Of a stretch of 64,000 nt of DNA, positions 16,868 to 25,351 are shown one piece after another. This DNA is from CAVSRC01 sp963730325 (GTDB lineage Bacteria > Pseudomonadota > Alphaproteobacteria > Rhizobiales > Kaistiaceae), in NCBI GenBank assembly GCA_963730325.1, contig CAVSRC010000007.1:62001-126000 (forward strand), written 5' to 3'. Under the pieces are notes generated by a model. The model ran no database searches. It saw nothing but the letters and a program-made list of their open reading frames with translations, and was not told where the DNA came from. Numbering within the stretch: position 1 is the stretch's first letter; every line of letters starts with the position of its first letter. Both the position numbers and the translations under genes were made by a program.

Positions 16868-17949
16868 CAGCTCTCCCTTTGCGCCATGGTCGGCAGCCAC
16901 CCGCCGTAGAACGGATGGTCGCGGCCGATCGGCAGCTTGACGTCGCTGCCGCTGTGGACGGAATAGTAGGCGGCCGTCAGCAACTCGATGGACGGCCGCG
17001 CATCGGCAATCGACACCGGCATCGGCCCGCCCTCGGTCAGGGCCTTGTGGAGAGCGAGAAACTGGCCGGTGTTGCGCTCGGGCAGGAATTCGACCGCCTT
17101 GACCGCCGCGTCGATCGTCTCTTGCCGGTCGCCGTCGGCCGCGATGAAAGTCCACGGCGCGGTGCCGGCATTGTAGGGGCTGTGATTGCTCTCCACCGTC
17201 AGCCCCTCGAAATAGAGCCGCAGCCGCGATATCTCGGTCTCGGCGCCCAGCGTCACCGACAGGGTCGCGAGCGTGCCGTCGGCGAGTTCCAGCGACAGCG
17301 CGGCGCAGTCTTCCGTCTCGATCGGGTTCACCCGCGTGTTCATGCGGGCGAAGACCGCCCTGGCCGGACCGAGCAGGTAGGTCAGCATGTCGTGGTTGTG
17401 GATGGCATGGGTGGTGAGCGTGCCGCCGAGTTCGCTCGCCCAGCGTCCGCGCCAGGGATTGTCGTAATAGGCCGCGCCGCGCCGCCAATGGGTCTCGACC
17501 GTCGCGGCGTAGGCCTTGCCGACCAGCCCCAGCGCGCGCAAATGCAGGAACTGGCGGATGCCGTTGGCAAAGCGGTACTGGAAGATCGGCGAAACCCGCT
17601 TGCCGGCCTTCGCTTCCACGGCGGCCAGTGCGTCGGCCTCGGCCAGCGAGGCGGCGAACGGCTTTTCGACGACCACATGGTGGCCGGCTTCCAGGGCCTG
17701 TCTGGCTTGCTCGAAATGAAGGTTGGAAGGCGTGGTGATATCGACGATGTCGAGATCGCGGCCGAGCAGGTCCTCGAACGACGTCGTGGTGTCGGCGATC
17801 GCGTGCTCCGTGGCGACCGCCTCCGCCTTGGCGGCGTCGACGTCGCAGAAGGCGGCGACCTCGTAGAGATCGGGCAGCTCCCGATAGGCCGTGATATGGG
17901 CGGTGCCGATGCCGCCGCCGACGACGCCGACCTTGAGACGCTTGCTCAT
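16867..17949 (-). CDS. Gfo/Idh/MocA family oxidoreductase
   Basis: NAD(P)-dependent dehydrogenase-like protein, 360 residues. The N-terminal nucleotide motif is KVGVVGGGIGTAHITAYREL, followed by HHVVVEKPFAASLAEADALA with the catalytic-region EKP lysine, and a C-terminal substrate domain with GGTLTTHAIHNHDMLTYLLG (conserved Asp/His pair region). The start MSKRLKVG at 17949 overlaps the preceding gene by four bases (ATGA). It sits between another Gfo/Idh gene and the ABC ATPase, so it probably acts on the imported carbohydrate or a product of its neighbours. The exact substrate (glycoside, inositol or amino sugar) is unknown. Confidence 0.88.
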   Translation of the reverse strand: MSKRLKVGVVGGGIGTAHITAYRELPDLYEVAAFCDVDAAKAEAVATEHAIADTTTSFEDLLGRDLDIVDITTPSNLHFEQARQALEAGHHVVVEKPFAASLAEADALAAVEAKAGKRVSPIFQYRFANGIRQFLHLRALGLVGKAYAATVETHWRRGAAYYDNPWRGRWASELGGTLTTHAIHNHDMLTYLLGPARAVFARMNTRVNPIETEDCAALSLELADGTLATLSVTLGAETEISRLRLYFEGLTVESNHSPYNAGTAPWTFIAADGDRQETIDAAVKAVEFLPERNTGQFLALHKALTEGGPMPVSIADARPSIELLTAAYYSVHSGSDVKLPIGRDHPFYGGWLPTMAQRES

Positions 17950-18986
17950 CGTGCGGCCTCCGGGCGGTTGCCGCCGATGCGGGTGGCGTTGGCCTGCGCG
18001 ATCAGCGTCAGCTCGGTGGCGTAGAAGCAGTGTTCCTGCGGCATGGCCGTCTCGGTGCGGTTGTTGACGTCGTCGCGCAATTCCTCGCCATAACGGATCT
18101 TCGTCGTCGAGCAGTCGATGTGGCGGACGCCGTCGCCATTGACGAGAAACAGGTGGTCCTCGCCCGGCCGGCCGCCGAGATCGACATATTTGCGCAGTTC
18201 GATGGTGCCCTCGGTGCCGACCAGGAACAGGCGGCCGTCGCCCCAGGTGGGCAGCGTGTCGGGCGTGAACCAGTCGACGCGGATATAGCCGGCGGCATGG
18301 TCGGAGGTCAGCACCATCTGGCCGAAATCTTCCAGTTCGGGCGTGTCGGGATTGTCGAAATTGGCGATCTGGCTCGATACCACTTCGGCCTTGGTGCTGC
18401 CGGTGAAGAACAGGAACTGCTCGACCTGGTGCGAGCCGATGTCGCACAAGATGCCGCCATAGAGGGCCTTCCGGTAGAACCAGTCGGGCCGCGGATAATT
18501 GCCGAGGCGGTGTGGCCCAAGACCGACGGTCGAGACGACGCGGCCGATGGCGCCGGCCTTGACCAGATCGCCGGCGGCGACGGTCGCCTTCTGGGTGTAG
18601 TGCTCGGAGTAGCAGATCGAGAAGATGCGGCCGGTCTCGGCCTGGGCCCGGCGCAGTTCGGCGAGCTGGTCGAGCGAGGTGGCGCCCGGCTTGTCGAGCA
18701 TCACGTCCTTGCCGGCGCGCATGGCGCGCACGGCCATCGGTGCGCGCTCGGCGAGGATGCCGGCGCCGACGACCAGCTTGACCTCCGCGTCATCGAGGAT
18801 GGCGCGCTCGTCGGAGACGCGGGCGGCGCCCGGAAACGCCTTGGAGAAATCGGCGGCGAGATCGTCCTCGGGCGCGTAGAACGCCTTGAGGCGGCAGCCG
18901 GCCGCCTGCATGACCTCGACCTGACCGTAGATGTGACCGTGATTGATGCCGATGACGGAGAACGCGAAACCGGGAGATGCAGTCAT
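17946..18986 (-). CDS. Gfo/Idh/MocA family oxidoreductase, atypical EKP motif
   Basis: 346 residues. The dinucleotide-binding start is unusual: FAFSVIGINHGHIYGQVEVM rather than the GxGxxG form, and the EKP element reads VMLDKPGATSLDQLAELRRA, with Asp in place of Glu. The later DIGSHQVEQFLFFTGSTKAE matches the conserved substrate-domain helix of the family, with Asp and His retained. Such variants occur in Gfo/Idh subgroups linked to glycoside or cyclitol catabolism. Start at 18986 (MTASPGFAFSVIG) was chosen over a seven-codon extension. It lies 29 bases downstream of the second permease gene and overlaps the next dehydrogenase. Confidence 0.85.
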   Translation of the reverse strand: MTASPGFAFSVIGINHGHIYGQVEVMQAAGCRLKAFYAPEDDLAADFSKAFPGAARVSDERAILDDAEVKLVVGAGILAERAPMAVRAMRAGKDVMLDKPGATSLDQLAELRRAQAETGRIFSICYSEHYTQKATVAAGDLVKAGAIGRVVSTVGLGPHRLGNYPRPDWFYRKALYGGILCDIGSHQVEQFLFFTGSTKAEVVSSQIANFDNPDTPELEDFGQMVLTSDHAAGYIRVDWFTPDTLPTWGDGRLFLVGTEGTIELRKYVDLGGRPGEDHLFLVNGDGVRHIDCSTTKIRYGEELRDDVNNRTETAMPQEHCFYATELTLIAQANATRIGGNRPEAAR

Positions 18987-19014
18987 GTTGAAGGGACCTT
19001 GAAACAAGTGGGAA

Positions 19015-19881
19015 TCATGCTTTCAGCGCACCCAGCGTGATGCCGCGGATGATCATGCGCTGGAAGGCGAGGAAGACGACGAAGAGCGGGATGAGCGACA
19101 GCGTCGACATGGCGAAGAGCTGGCCGAAACGCGATTCGCCGGTGGCGTCGACGAAGGAGCGCAGCGCCAGCGGCACCGTGTAATCGCGCATGTCGTTCAG
19201 ATAGATGAGCGGGCCGAGGAAGTCGTCATAGGCAAAGATGAAGGAAAAGATGGCGGCGGTGGCCAGCACCGGCGTCGACAGGGGCAGCATGATGCGCCAG
19301 TAGATGCGCCACGGCCCGCAGCCGTCCATGATCGCCGCCTCGTCGATCTCGCGCGGCAGGCCGCGGAAGAACTGCACCATCAGGAAGATGAAGAAGGCAT
19401 CGACGGCGAGGAACTTGGGCACGATCAAGGGCAGGAAGGTGTTCACCCAGCCGAGGTGCAGAAAGAGGATGTACTGCGGCACCAGGGTGACGTGATAGGG
19501 CAGCATCAGCGTGCCCAGCATCAGGGCGAACCAGAGGCGCTTCAGGCGGAATTCGAGGCGGGCGAAGGCATAGGCGGTGATCGAGCAGGCGAGCACGTTG
19601 CCGATGACGCTGAAGCCGGCAATGATCAACGAATTCTTGAAGAAGGTGGTGAAGCTGACGCCGAGCGCGGTCCAGCCATCGACGAAGTTGGTGAAGATCC
19701 AATGTGTCGGGATGAGGGTGACGTTGGAGAAGATCTCGTCTTCGGGCTTGAACGAGCTGGAGAGCATCCACGCCAGCGGGTAGAGCATGACGATCGCCGC
19801 CAGCCCCATCAGCAGGTAGTGCAGGAAGCTCGCCAGCCGACTCTTGGCCGCGCCGCGGGTGATGGATGGGTCGCGTGCCAT
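19015..19881 (-). CDS. carbohydrate ABC transporter permease, MalG type
   Basis: CUT1 permease, 288 residues, with six predicted membrane segments (LLMGLAAIVMLYPLAWMLSS is the first) and the EAA loop region EIDEAAIMDGCGPWRIYWRI that docks the ATPase. It ends with the typical RMIIRGITLGALKA tail of MalG-like proteins. Its ATG at 19881 overlaps the TGA of the upstream permease. Together with that protein it forms the channel for the importer encoded around it. Length and topology are normal. Confidence 0.92.
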   Translation of the reverse strand: MARDPSITRGAAKSRLASFLHYLLMGLAAIVMLYPLAWMLSSSFKPEDEIFSNVTLIPTHWIFTNFVDGWTALGVSFTTFFKNSLIIAGFSVIGNVLACSITAYAFARLEFRLKRLWFALMLGTLMLPYHVTLVPQYILFLHLGWVNTFLPLIVPKFLAVDAFFIFLMVQFFRGLPREIDEAAIMDGCGPWRIYWRIMLPLSTPVLATAAIFSFIFAYDDFLGPLIYLNDMRDYTVPLALRSFVDATGESRFGQLFAMSTLSLIPLFVVFLAFQRMIIRGITLGALKA

Positions 19882-20843
19882 CAGCGTCCCTCGTCCTGAT
19901 AGTAGACCCAGCGGCGCGAGGTCAGGAAGGCGACCGCGGTGAAGATGGCGATGATGAGCAGCAGCAGCCAGGCCAAGGCGGAGGCGTAGCCCATGCGGAA
20001 ATAGGCGAAGGCCTGCTGGTAGAGATAGAGCGTGTAGAACAGCGTCGAGTTAATCGGCCCGCCGGTGCCGCTGGAGATGATGAAGGCCGGGGTGAACGCC
20101 TTGAAGGCGTCGATCGACTGCAGGATCAGGTTGAAGAAGATCACCGGCGTGAGCAGCGGCAGCGTGATCTTGAAGAACTGGCGGAACGGACCGGCGCCGT
20201 CCATGGCGGCGGCCTCGTAGAGGTCGGTCGGGATCTGGCGGAGGCCGGCAAGGAAGATGATCATCGGCGAGCCGAACTGCCACAGCGCCAGGGCGACCAG
20301 CGTCCACAACGCGTAGCTCGGGTGGGTGATCCACGACGGCCCGGAGAGCCCGAACAGGGCGAGGCCGTGGTTGACCAGCCCCTGGTCGCCGAAGATCTGC
20401 CGCCAGAGCACGGCGATGGCGACCGAGGCGCCGAGCAGCGAGGGCAGGTAGAAGACCGCGCGGAAGAAGGCGACGCCGCGGATGCCGCGGTCGAGCAGCA
20501 TGGCCAGCGCCAGCGCCAGCACCAGCCGGCCGGGGACCGACCACAGCACGTAGTGGAAGGTCACGCCGACGGCGTCGCGGAGTTGGTCGTCCTCGAAGAA
20601 GGCGTAGTGGTAGTTCTCGAACCCGGACCAGACGGGCGGCTCGAGCAGGGAATAGTTGGTGAAGGAAAGCACCAGCGAGGCGATGGTCGGACCCAGCGTC
20701 AGGCCGAAGAAACCGACCAGCCACGGCGTCAGGAAGAGGTAGCCGGGGCCGTTGCGCTTGATGGCCCGCGACACGCGCGCAGCAAGGCTCCGCGGTGCCG
20801 GGCGGCGGGCCTCAGCGCGATCAGCGACGGTCGATGCCACCAT
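19881..20843 (-). CDS. carbohydrate ABC transporter permease, MalF type
   Basis: CUT1 permease, 320 residues. A cytoplasmic N-terminus rich in Arg and Ala is followed by YLFLTPWLVGFFGLTLGPTI as the first helix; the ATPase-docking EAA loop is LYEAAAMDGAGPFRQFFKIT. The ATG at 20843 lies about 60 bases downstream of the binding-protein gene. The permease pair plus the ATPase further on constitute a complete importer. No damage seen. Confidence 0.92.
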   Translation of the reverse strand: MVASTVADRAEARRPAPRSLAARVSRAIKRNGPGYLFLTPWLVGFFGLTLGPTIASLVLSFTNYSLLEPPVWSGFENYHYAFFEDDQLRDAVGVTFHYVLWSVPGRLVLALALAMLLDRGIRGVAFFRAVFYLPSLLGASVAIAVLWRQIFGDQGLVNHGLALFGLSGPSWITHPSYALWTLVALALWQFGSPMIIFLAGLRQIPTDLYEAAAMDGAGPFRQFFKITLPLLTPVIFFNLILQSIDAFKAFTPAFIISSGTGGPINSTLFYTLYLYQQAFAYFRMGYASALAWLLLLIIAIFTAVAFLTSRRWVYYQDEGR

Positions 20844-20906
20844 GGCCCCACCTCTGGCGGCCGGCGCGCCACGCGCGCCGACCTTTTCTTGCAGATCAAG
20901 CGGACG

Positions 20907-22199
20907 CTAGCTGCGCTTCAGGATATCGACAGCCTTGCCGACGAAATCCTTGGCGGCATCGGCGACGCTGATTTGGCCGAACGACACCGCCTGCCAGGCC
21001 GGAATGATCTTCACGTCCACTTCGCCGGCACCCTTGGGCGGAGCCGGGGGCAGCGGGCCGACATGGGTGGTCACGAGCTTCAGGTAAGTCAGGATCTGCT
21101 GCTCGGTCGGCGACAGGCTGGGGGCGATGTGTTCGATCACCTTCGAATCGCTCGACACGCCGCGCTCGATCTGCAGGATGTCGGCCGCTCCGAGGTCGGT
21201 GATGACGAAGTTGATGAACTTCGCCGCCTCATGCGGAACGCTGCTTTTCGCCCGCTGCGACATGAACATGGACGGCTTCAGGTACTGGCCAGGCTTGAGG
21301 TCCGCCTGGTTGGGCACCATGGTCAGGTCTTCCTTGTCCTTGCTCAGCTTTTGGTGGGCGACGAGCTGGTTGGAGTTGGTGAAATCGAAGACCGCCCGGC
21401 CGGTCGCGATCATGGTGGTCTCGAGCGGGCCGTTCTTGTCCTGCGCCTGGACATCGGGCGGCGGGGTCAGGCCGTCCTTCTGCATCTCCATCCAGTAATT
21501 CCAGTAATCGCCGAGGTCGGTGGCGTCGAAGCCGAGCTGCCCGTCCTCGGTGTAGAGGTCCTTGCCGCGCTGGCGCAGGAAGCACTGCAGGATCGGCTCC
21601 TGCATGCCCATGTTGGAGCTGAAATAGACGCCGTCGGCCAGCTTGCCCTTGGCGTCCATGCCCATCTTGCGGAAGTCGTCCCAGGTCCACTTGCTGGTGT
21701 CGGGCACGGTGAGGCCCGCGGCGCTCGCCTTGTCCATCGAGTAGATGAGGCAGATCGAGTTAGCGCCCATGGAGATGCCGTACAGCTTGCCGTCGACCTT
21801 GCCGGCATCGAGAACGTTCTTGTCGAAGTTCTCCATGTGCAGGTCGGTGCCGAGATACGGCGTCAGGTCTTCAAGCTGCCCGCGGCGCGCCCACTCGAAG
21901 ATGTAGCGGTAGTCCATCTGGATCACGTCGGGCAGGTTGCCGCCGGCCGCCTGGGTGGCGAGCTTGGTCCAGTAGTCGTTCCAGCCGTAGGTCTCGGGGT
22001 CGACCGTGACGCCGGGATTGTTCTTCATGTACAGATCGACGACAGCGCGCGTGCGCTTGTCGCGGTCGGGGTTGCCCCACCAGATGTAGCGCAGGCGCGT
22101 GTCGGCCAACGCGAAACCGGTTGTCGCAGCGAGCAGTGCGAGCGAAGCGCCGGAGGCCATCAGCCCGCCGAACGTCCGCCGCGTGATGCGGTTGGTCAT
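20907..22199 (-). CDS. extracellular sugar-binding protein with Tat-type signal
   Basis: Solute-binding protein of CUT1 importers, 430 residues. The leader MTNRITRRTFGGLMASGASL carries a twin-arginine motif (RRTFGG) followed by a weakly hydrophobic stretch and ALA, pointing to Tat export. The mature part shows LRYIWWGNPDRDKRTRAVVD, AAGGNLPDVIQMDYRYIFEW and YGISMGANSICLIYSMDKAS, typical of the family 1 solute-binding fold. The start at 22199 has a GGGAGGAAGACAC ribosome-binding site. First gene of the seven-gene minus-strand operon; upstream are two GTAAC/GTTA operators. Ligand unknown. Confidence 0.9.
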   Translation of the reverse strand: MTNRITRRTFGGLMASGASLALLAATTGFALADTRLRYIWWGNPDRDKRTRAVVDLYMKNNPGVTVDPETYGWNDYWTKLATQAAGGNLPDVIQMDYRYIFEWARRGQLEDLTPYLGTDLHMENFDKNVLDAGKVDGKLYGISMGANSICLIYSMDKASAAGLTVPDTSKWTWDDFRKMGMDAKGKLADGVYFSSNMGMQEPILQCFLRQRGKDLYTEDGQLGFDATDLGDYWNYWMEMQKDGLTPPPDVQAQDKNGPLETTMIATGRAVFDFTNSNQLVAHQKLSKDKEDLTMVPNQADLKPGQYLKPSMFMSQRAKSSVPHEAAKFINFVITDLGAADILQIERGVSSDSKVIEHIAPSLSPTEQQILTYLKLVTTHVGPLPPAPPKGAGEVDVKIIPAWQAVSFGQISVADAAKDFVGKAVDILKRS

Positions 22200-22269
22200 G
22201 TGTCTTCCTCCCAAGAGCCGGTTTTGTCGATTGCGCCTGATCGCCCTCCCAAGCCACCGACTTCGAAAA

Positions 22270-22287
22270 AGTAACCCGCTGGTTAGC
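22270..22287. promoter_or_regulatory. operator A of the divergent sugar cluster
   Basis: AGTAAC, six bases, then GTTAGC. It has the same half-site spacing as the perfect palindrome at 22420-22437 and lies about 70 bases upstream of the binding-protein start. The TetR regulator encoded at 24.5-25.2 kb is the obvious candidate ligand, since TetR-family operators often take a GTAAC-N6-GTTAC form; this pairing is inferred. Confidence 0.6.
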
Positions 22288-22419
22288 ATGTCGGCAAGGC
22301 TTCAAATTGTGCGGTTCAGCGATGTTGGGTTTGCTCACGAATTCGGCATGAAGGCTGACCTTGCGGCCGGCCGACAGCGAAGCGACCGCGGGGGCAATTG
22401 ACAGTGCGCTTGCGGCAAT

Positions 22420-22437
22420 AGTAACCGTTCTGTTACT
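22420..22437. promoter_or_regulatory. operator B of the divergent sugar cluster
   Basis: Perfect palindrome AGTAAC-CGTTCT-GTTACT. A TTGACA hexamer at 22398-22403 lies 16 bases before it, so the palindrome covers the expected -10 region of a plus-strand promoter reading into the Gfo/Idh and isomerase genes. Occupancy would block that promoter. Confidence 0.7.
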
Positions 22438-22481
22438 TATCCGGCAACGATACAAGCCCGTTGGGGCAAGGGGAGGTGCGC

Positions 22482-23633
22482 ATGGCCAGCCGTCGGCTCG
22501 GTGTCATCATGCATGGCGTCACCGGGCGCATGGGAACCAATCAGCATCTGATCCGCTCGATCCTGGCGATCCGCGCCGACGGCGGCGTGGTGCTTGCCAA
22601 TGGCGACCGGGTCGTGCCGGATCCGATCCTGGTGGGGCGCAACGCCGACAAGGTCGAAGCGCTGGCGCGCGCCCATGGCATAGAGCGTTGGACCACCGAT
22701 CTCGACGCGGCGCTCGCCAATCAGGACGACGCCGTCTTCTTCGACGCCGGAACCACGCAGATGCGCCCCGGCCTGCTGGAACGCGCCATCGCCGCCGGCA
22801 AGCACGTCTATTGCGAGAAGCCGACGGCGACCAGCTTTGCCGAGGCGGCCAGGGTCGCCGGTCTTGCCGGGAAGAGCGGCGTCAAGAACGGCGTCGTCAT
22901 GGACAAGCTGTTCCTGCCCGGCCTGTTGAAACTGGCCATGCTCAGACAGGCCGGCTTCTTCGGACGCATGCTCGCCGTCAGAAGCGAGTTCGGCTACTGG
23001 GTGTTCGAAGGCGACCTGCAGCCCATCCAGCGGCCGTCGTGGAACTACCGGGCCGAGGACGGCGGCGGCATCGTCCTCGACATGATGTGCCACTGGCGCT
23101 ACGTGCTCGACCATGTGTTCGCGCCGGTGAAGAGCGTCTCGTGCCTGTCGATGACGCATATCCCGGAGCGCTGGGATGAGGCCGGCAAGCCCTACAAGGC
23201 GACGGCCGATGACGCGGCCTTCGCCACCTTCCAGCTCGAGGGCGGTGTGATCGCCACCATCAATTCGTCCTGGGTGACGCGCGTCTATCGCGACGATCTG
23301 GTGGTTTTCCAGGTCGACGGCACCCACGGCTCGGCCATGGCCGGCCTGCATTCCTGCAAGGTCCAGCCGCGCGTGGCGACGCCGCGGCCGGTGTGGAATC
23401 CGGACGAGAAGCGCGCCCACGATTTCCGCGCCGACTGGCAGGAAATCCCCGAAACCCAGCCCTATCCCAATGGCTTCCGCAGCCAGTGGGAGATGTTCAT
23501 CCGCCACGTCGCCGAGGATGCGCCGTTTCCCTACACGCTCGGCGAAGGCGCCAAGGGGCTGGAGCTGGTCGAGGCGGCGCAGAGAAGCGCGCGCGAACGG
23601 CGCTGGATCGACCTCGACGGCGCGGGCTCGTAA
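22482..23633 (+). CDS. Gfo/Idh/MocA family oxidoreductase
   Basis: 383-residue NAD(P)-dependent dehydrogenase-like protein. The nucleotide motif is GVIMHGVTGRMGTNQHLIRS, the EKP element is HVYCEKPTATSFAEAARVAG, and the substrate-domain signature is GGGIVLDMMCHWRYVLDHVF. The GVTGRMG form and the extended insert are characteristic of one glycoside-oxidoreductase subgroup. The ATG at 22482 has a strong AGGGGAGGTGCGC site. It is divergently transcribed from the ABC transporter operon and forms a two-gene unit with the isomerase 11 bases downstream. It is the fourth dehydrogenase of the cluster. Confidence 0.9.
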   Translation: MASRRLGVIMHGVTGRMGTNQHLIRSILAIRADGGVVLANGDRVVPDPILVGRNADKVEALARAHGIERWTTDLDAALANQDDAVFFDAGTTQMRPGLLERAIAAGKHVYCEKPTATSFAEAARVAGLAGKSGVKNGVVMDKLFLPGLLKLAMLRQAGFFGRMLAVRSEFGYWVFEGDLQPIQRPSWNYRAEDGGGIVLDMMCHWRYVLDHVFAPVKSVSCLSMTHIPERWDEAGKPYKATADDAAFATFQLEGGVIATINSSWVTRVYRDDLVVFQVDGTHGSAMAGLHSCKVQPRVATPRPVWNPDEKRAHDFRADWQEIPETQPYPNGFRSQWEMFIRHVAEDAPFPYTLGEGAKGLELVEAAQRSARERRWIDLDGAGS

Positions 23634-23644
23634 GGAACAAGCCA

Positions 23645-24514
23645 ATGCGCGACCTCTCCGCCGACCGCGATCTCAAACACTTCTCGCTCAACACCGGCAC
23701 GGTCCGTGCCCAGGGCGATTTCCTCGCCATCCTGGAGGCGGCCAGGCGCCACGGCATTTCGCAGGTCTCGCCCTGGCGCGAGCAGATCGCCGCCGTCGGC
23801 CTTGAGCGCTCCGTCAAGGCGGTGCGCGACGGCGGCTTCACGCTGTCGGGCTATTGCCGCGGCGGGCTTTTCCCGACCGATGCGGCGCACAAGCAGGCGG
23901 TGCGCGACGACAATCGCCGGGCCGTCGACGAGGCGCTGGCGCTCGGCGCGCCCTGTCTGGTGATCGTTGCCGGTGGCCTGCCGCAATATACGCGGGAAGG
24001 GTCGGTGCCGTCGAAGGACATCGCCGCGGCGCGGGCCGCGATCCGCGACGGTCTGGCGGAGCTGCTCGACTATGCGGAAGATGCCGGCATGCCGCTGGCG
24101 CTCGAGCCGCTGCATCCGATGATGGCGGCCGAGCGTTGTGCCGTGAACACGCTCAAACAGGCGCTCGACCTCTGCGACGAACTCGATCCTGGCCGCTCGC
24201 GCGGCCTCGGCGTCACCGTCGACGTCTATCATGTGTGGTGGGATTACGAGGTGCATGAGCAGATCCGGCGCATCGGGCGCGACCGGCTGCTCGCCTTCCA
24301 TGTCTGCGACTGGCTGGTTCCGACCGTCGACCGGCTGATGGGCCGCGGCATGATGGGCGACGGCGTCATCGAGATCGCCAGGCTGCGCGAGAGCGTCGAA
24401 TCGGTGCGCGACGACCTGCCCTGCGAGGTCGAGGTGCTGTCCACCGCCTGGGGCGAGCGGCCGATGGACGAGGTCCTGTCGATCGCGATCGAGCGTTACC
24501 GCACGGCCTGCTGA
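23645..24514 (+). CDS. sugar isomerase/epimerase or eliminase of AP endonuclease 2 fold
   Basis: TIM-barrel protein of 289 residues of the xylose-isomerase-like family (AP_endonuc_2). Likely metal ligands are Glu in PLALEPLHPMMAAERC, Asp and His in GVTVDVYHVWWDYEVHEQI, His in AFHVCDWL and Glu in CEVEVLS. Members isomerise or epimerise keto-sugars, and some act as 3-keto-glycoside eliminases. Its position directly after a Gfo/Idh dehydrogenase fits an oxidise-then-rearrange or oxidise-then-eliminate route. An AAGGAAC site precedes the ATG at 23645. It overlaps the convergent TetR gene by 19 bases at the 3' end. Confidence 0.85.
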   Translation: MRDLSADRDLKHFSLNTGTVRAQGDFLAILEAARRHGISQVSPWREQIAAVGLERSVKAVRDGGFTLSGYCRGGLFPTDAAHKQAVRDDNRRAVDEALALGAPCLVIVAGGLPQYTREGSVPSKDIAAARAAIRDGLAELLDYAEDAGMPLALEPLHPMMAAERCAVNTLKQALDLCDELDPGRSRGLGVTVDVYHVWWDYEVHEQIRRIGRDRLLAFHVCDWLVPTVDRLMGRGMMGDGVIEIARLRESVESVRDDLPCEVEVLSTAWGERPMDEVLSIAIERYRTAC

Positions 24515-25206
24515 GACGTCTCGTCCGCGACCGGGCGAAGATAGGCCATGATGACGTCGACGATGTGCTCGCCGCGGCGCGCCAGCTCCGCCGGCTTGGC
24601 AAGGTCGCGGCGGAAGATGGCGGACAGCGTCCATCGGTTGGCGAGATAGAAGAAGCCAAGCGCCGCGATGCTGATATAGAGCTCGACCGGGTCGATGCCG
24701 GGGCGGAACTTGCCCGCCTTCACTCCCTCATGCAGCGTGTCGCGGAGCAGCGCAATCATCGGCGAGTGCAATGCGATGATGCGTTTCGAGGCCCGGATGT
24801 GCTTGCCGCGCATCAGGTTCTCGGTGTTGAGCAGGCTGAGAAATTCCGGGTGCTTGAGGAAGTAGGTCCAGGTGAAGGACGTCAGGTGGCGCATGGCCTC
24901 TTCCGGGTCGCGATCGGCCAGTCTGAGGTCTGCCTCGGCCGAGCGGATGCCGGAATAGGCGCTTTCGAGGGCGGCCTTGTAGAGCGCCGCCTTGTCCCCG
25001 AAATAATGGTAGAGCATGCGCTTGTTGATGCAGGCCCGGGCGGCGATGTCGTCGACGCGTGCGCCGCCAAAACCCTTTTCGGCGAAAATCTCGGTCGCGG
25101 CCGAAAGGATCGCGGCCTTGGTTCGCACCGGGTTGCGCGTGCCGGCTGAACTTTTCTTCCTGACCCTCGTCGGCTGGGCCCGAGATCGCTGCTCTGTTCC
25201 TTTCAC
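24496..25206 (-). CDS. TetR family transcriptional regulator
   Basis: DNA-binding repressor of about 236 residues. The helix-turn-helix is NPVRTKAAILSAATEIFAEK then ARVDDIAARACINKRMLYHY, with FGDKAALYKAAL after it, the standard TetR N-terminus. The C-terminal ligand domain is all-helical and not assignable. The start is uncertain: GTG at 25206 (VKGTEQRSRAQ) fits the usual lead length; a longer frame extends upstream across DedA and was rejected. It is convergent with the isomerase gene and probably represses the whole sugar cluster through the two GTAAC-type operators at 22.3-22.4 kb; no similar palindrome was seen before its own start. Confidence 0.85.
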   Translation of the reverse strand: MKGTEQRSRAQPTRVRKKSSAGTRNPVRTKAAILSAATEIFAEKGFGGARVDDIAARACINKRMLYHYFGDKAALYKAALESAYSGIRSAEADLRLADRDPEEAMRHLTSFTWTYFLKHPEFLSLLNTENLMRGKHIRASKRIIALHSPMIALLRDTLHEGVKAGKFRPGIDPVELYISIAALGFFYLANRWTLSAIFRRDLAKPAELARRGEHIVDVIMAYLRPVADETSQQAVR

Positions 25207-25351
25207 CGCCCCGCCCAAATACGTCGCCAATGCTGGCTGCTGAAGACGACACGACACCTGCAACAAGTCAACTGCATGCCCGGCGGCCGGCCGACGGTCG
25301 GGCGCAGTCGTGCCGGCCGATGCGCTGTCAAGCCGAATCGGCCGGGCGGGG

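Noticed and set aside
19866..22274. Open frame of about 800 codons on the plus strand
   Set aside because: Runs opposite to the CUT1 permease and binding-protein genes; no recognisable domain.
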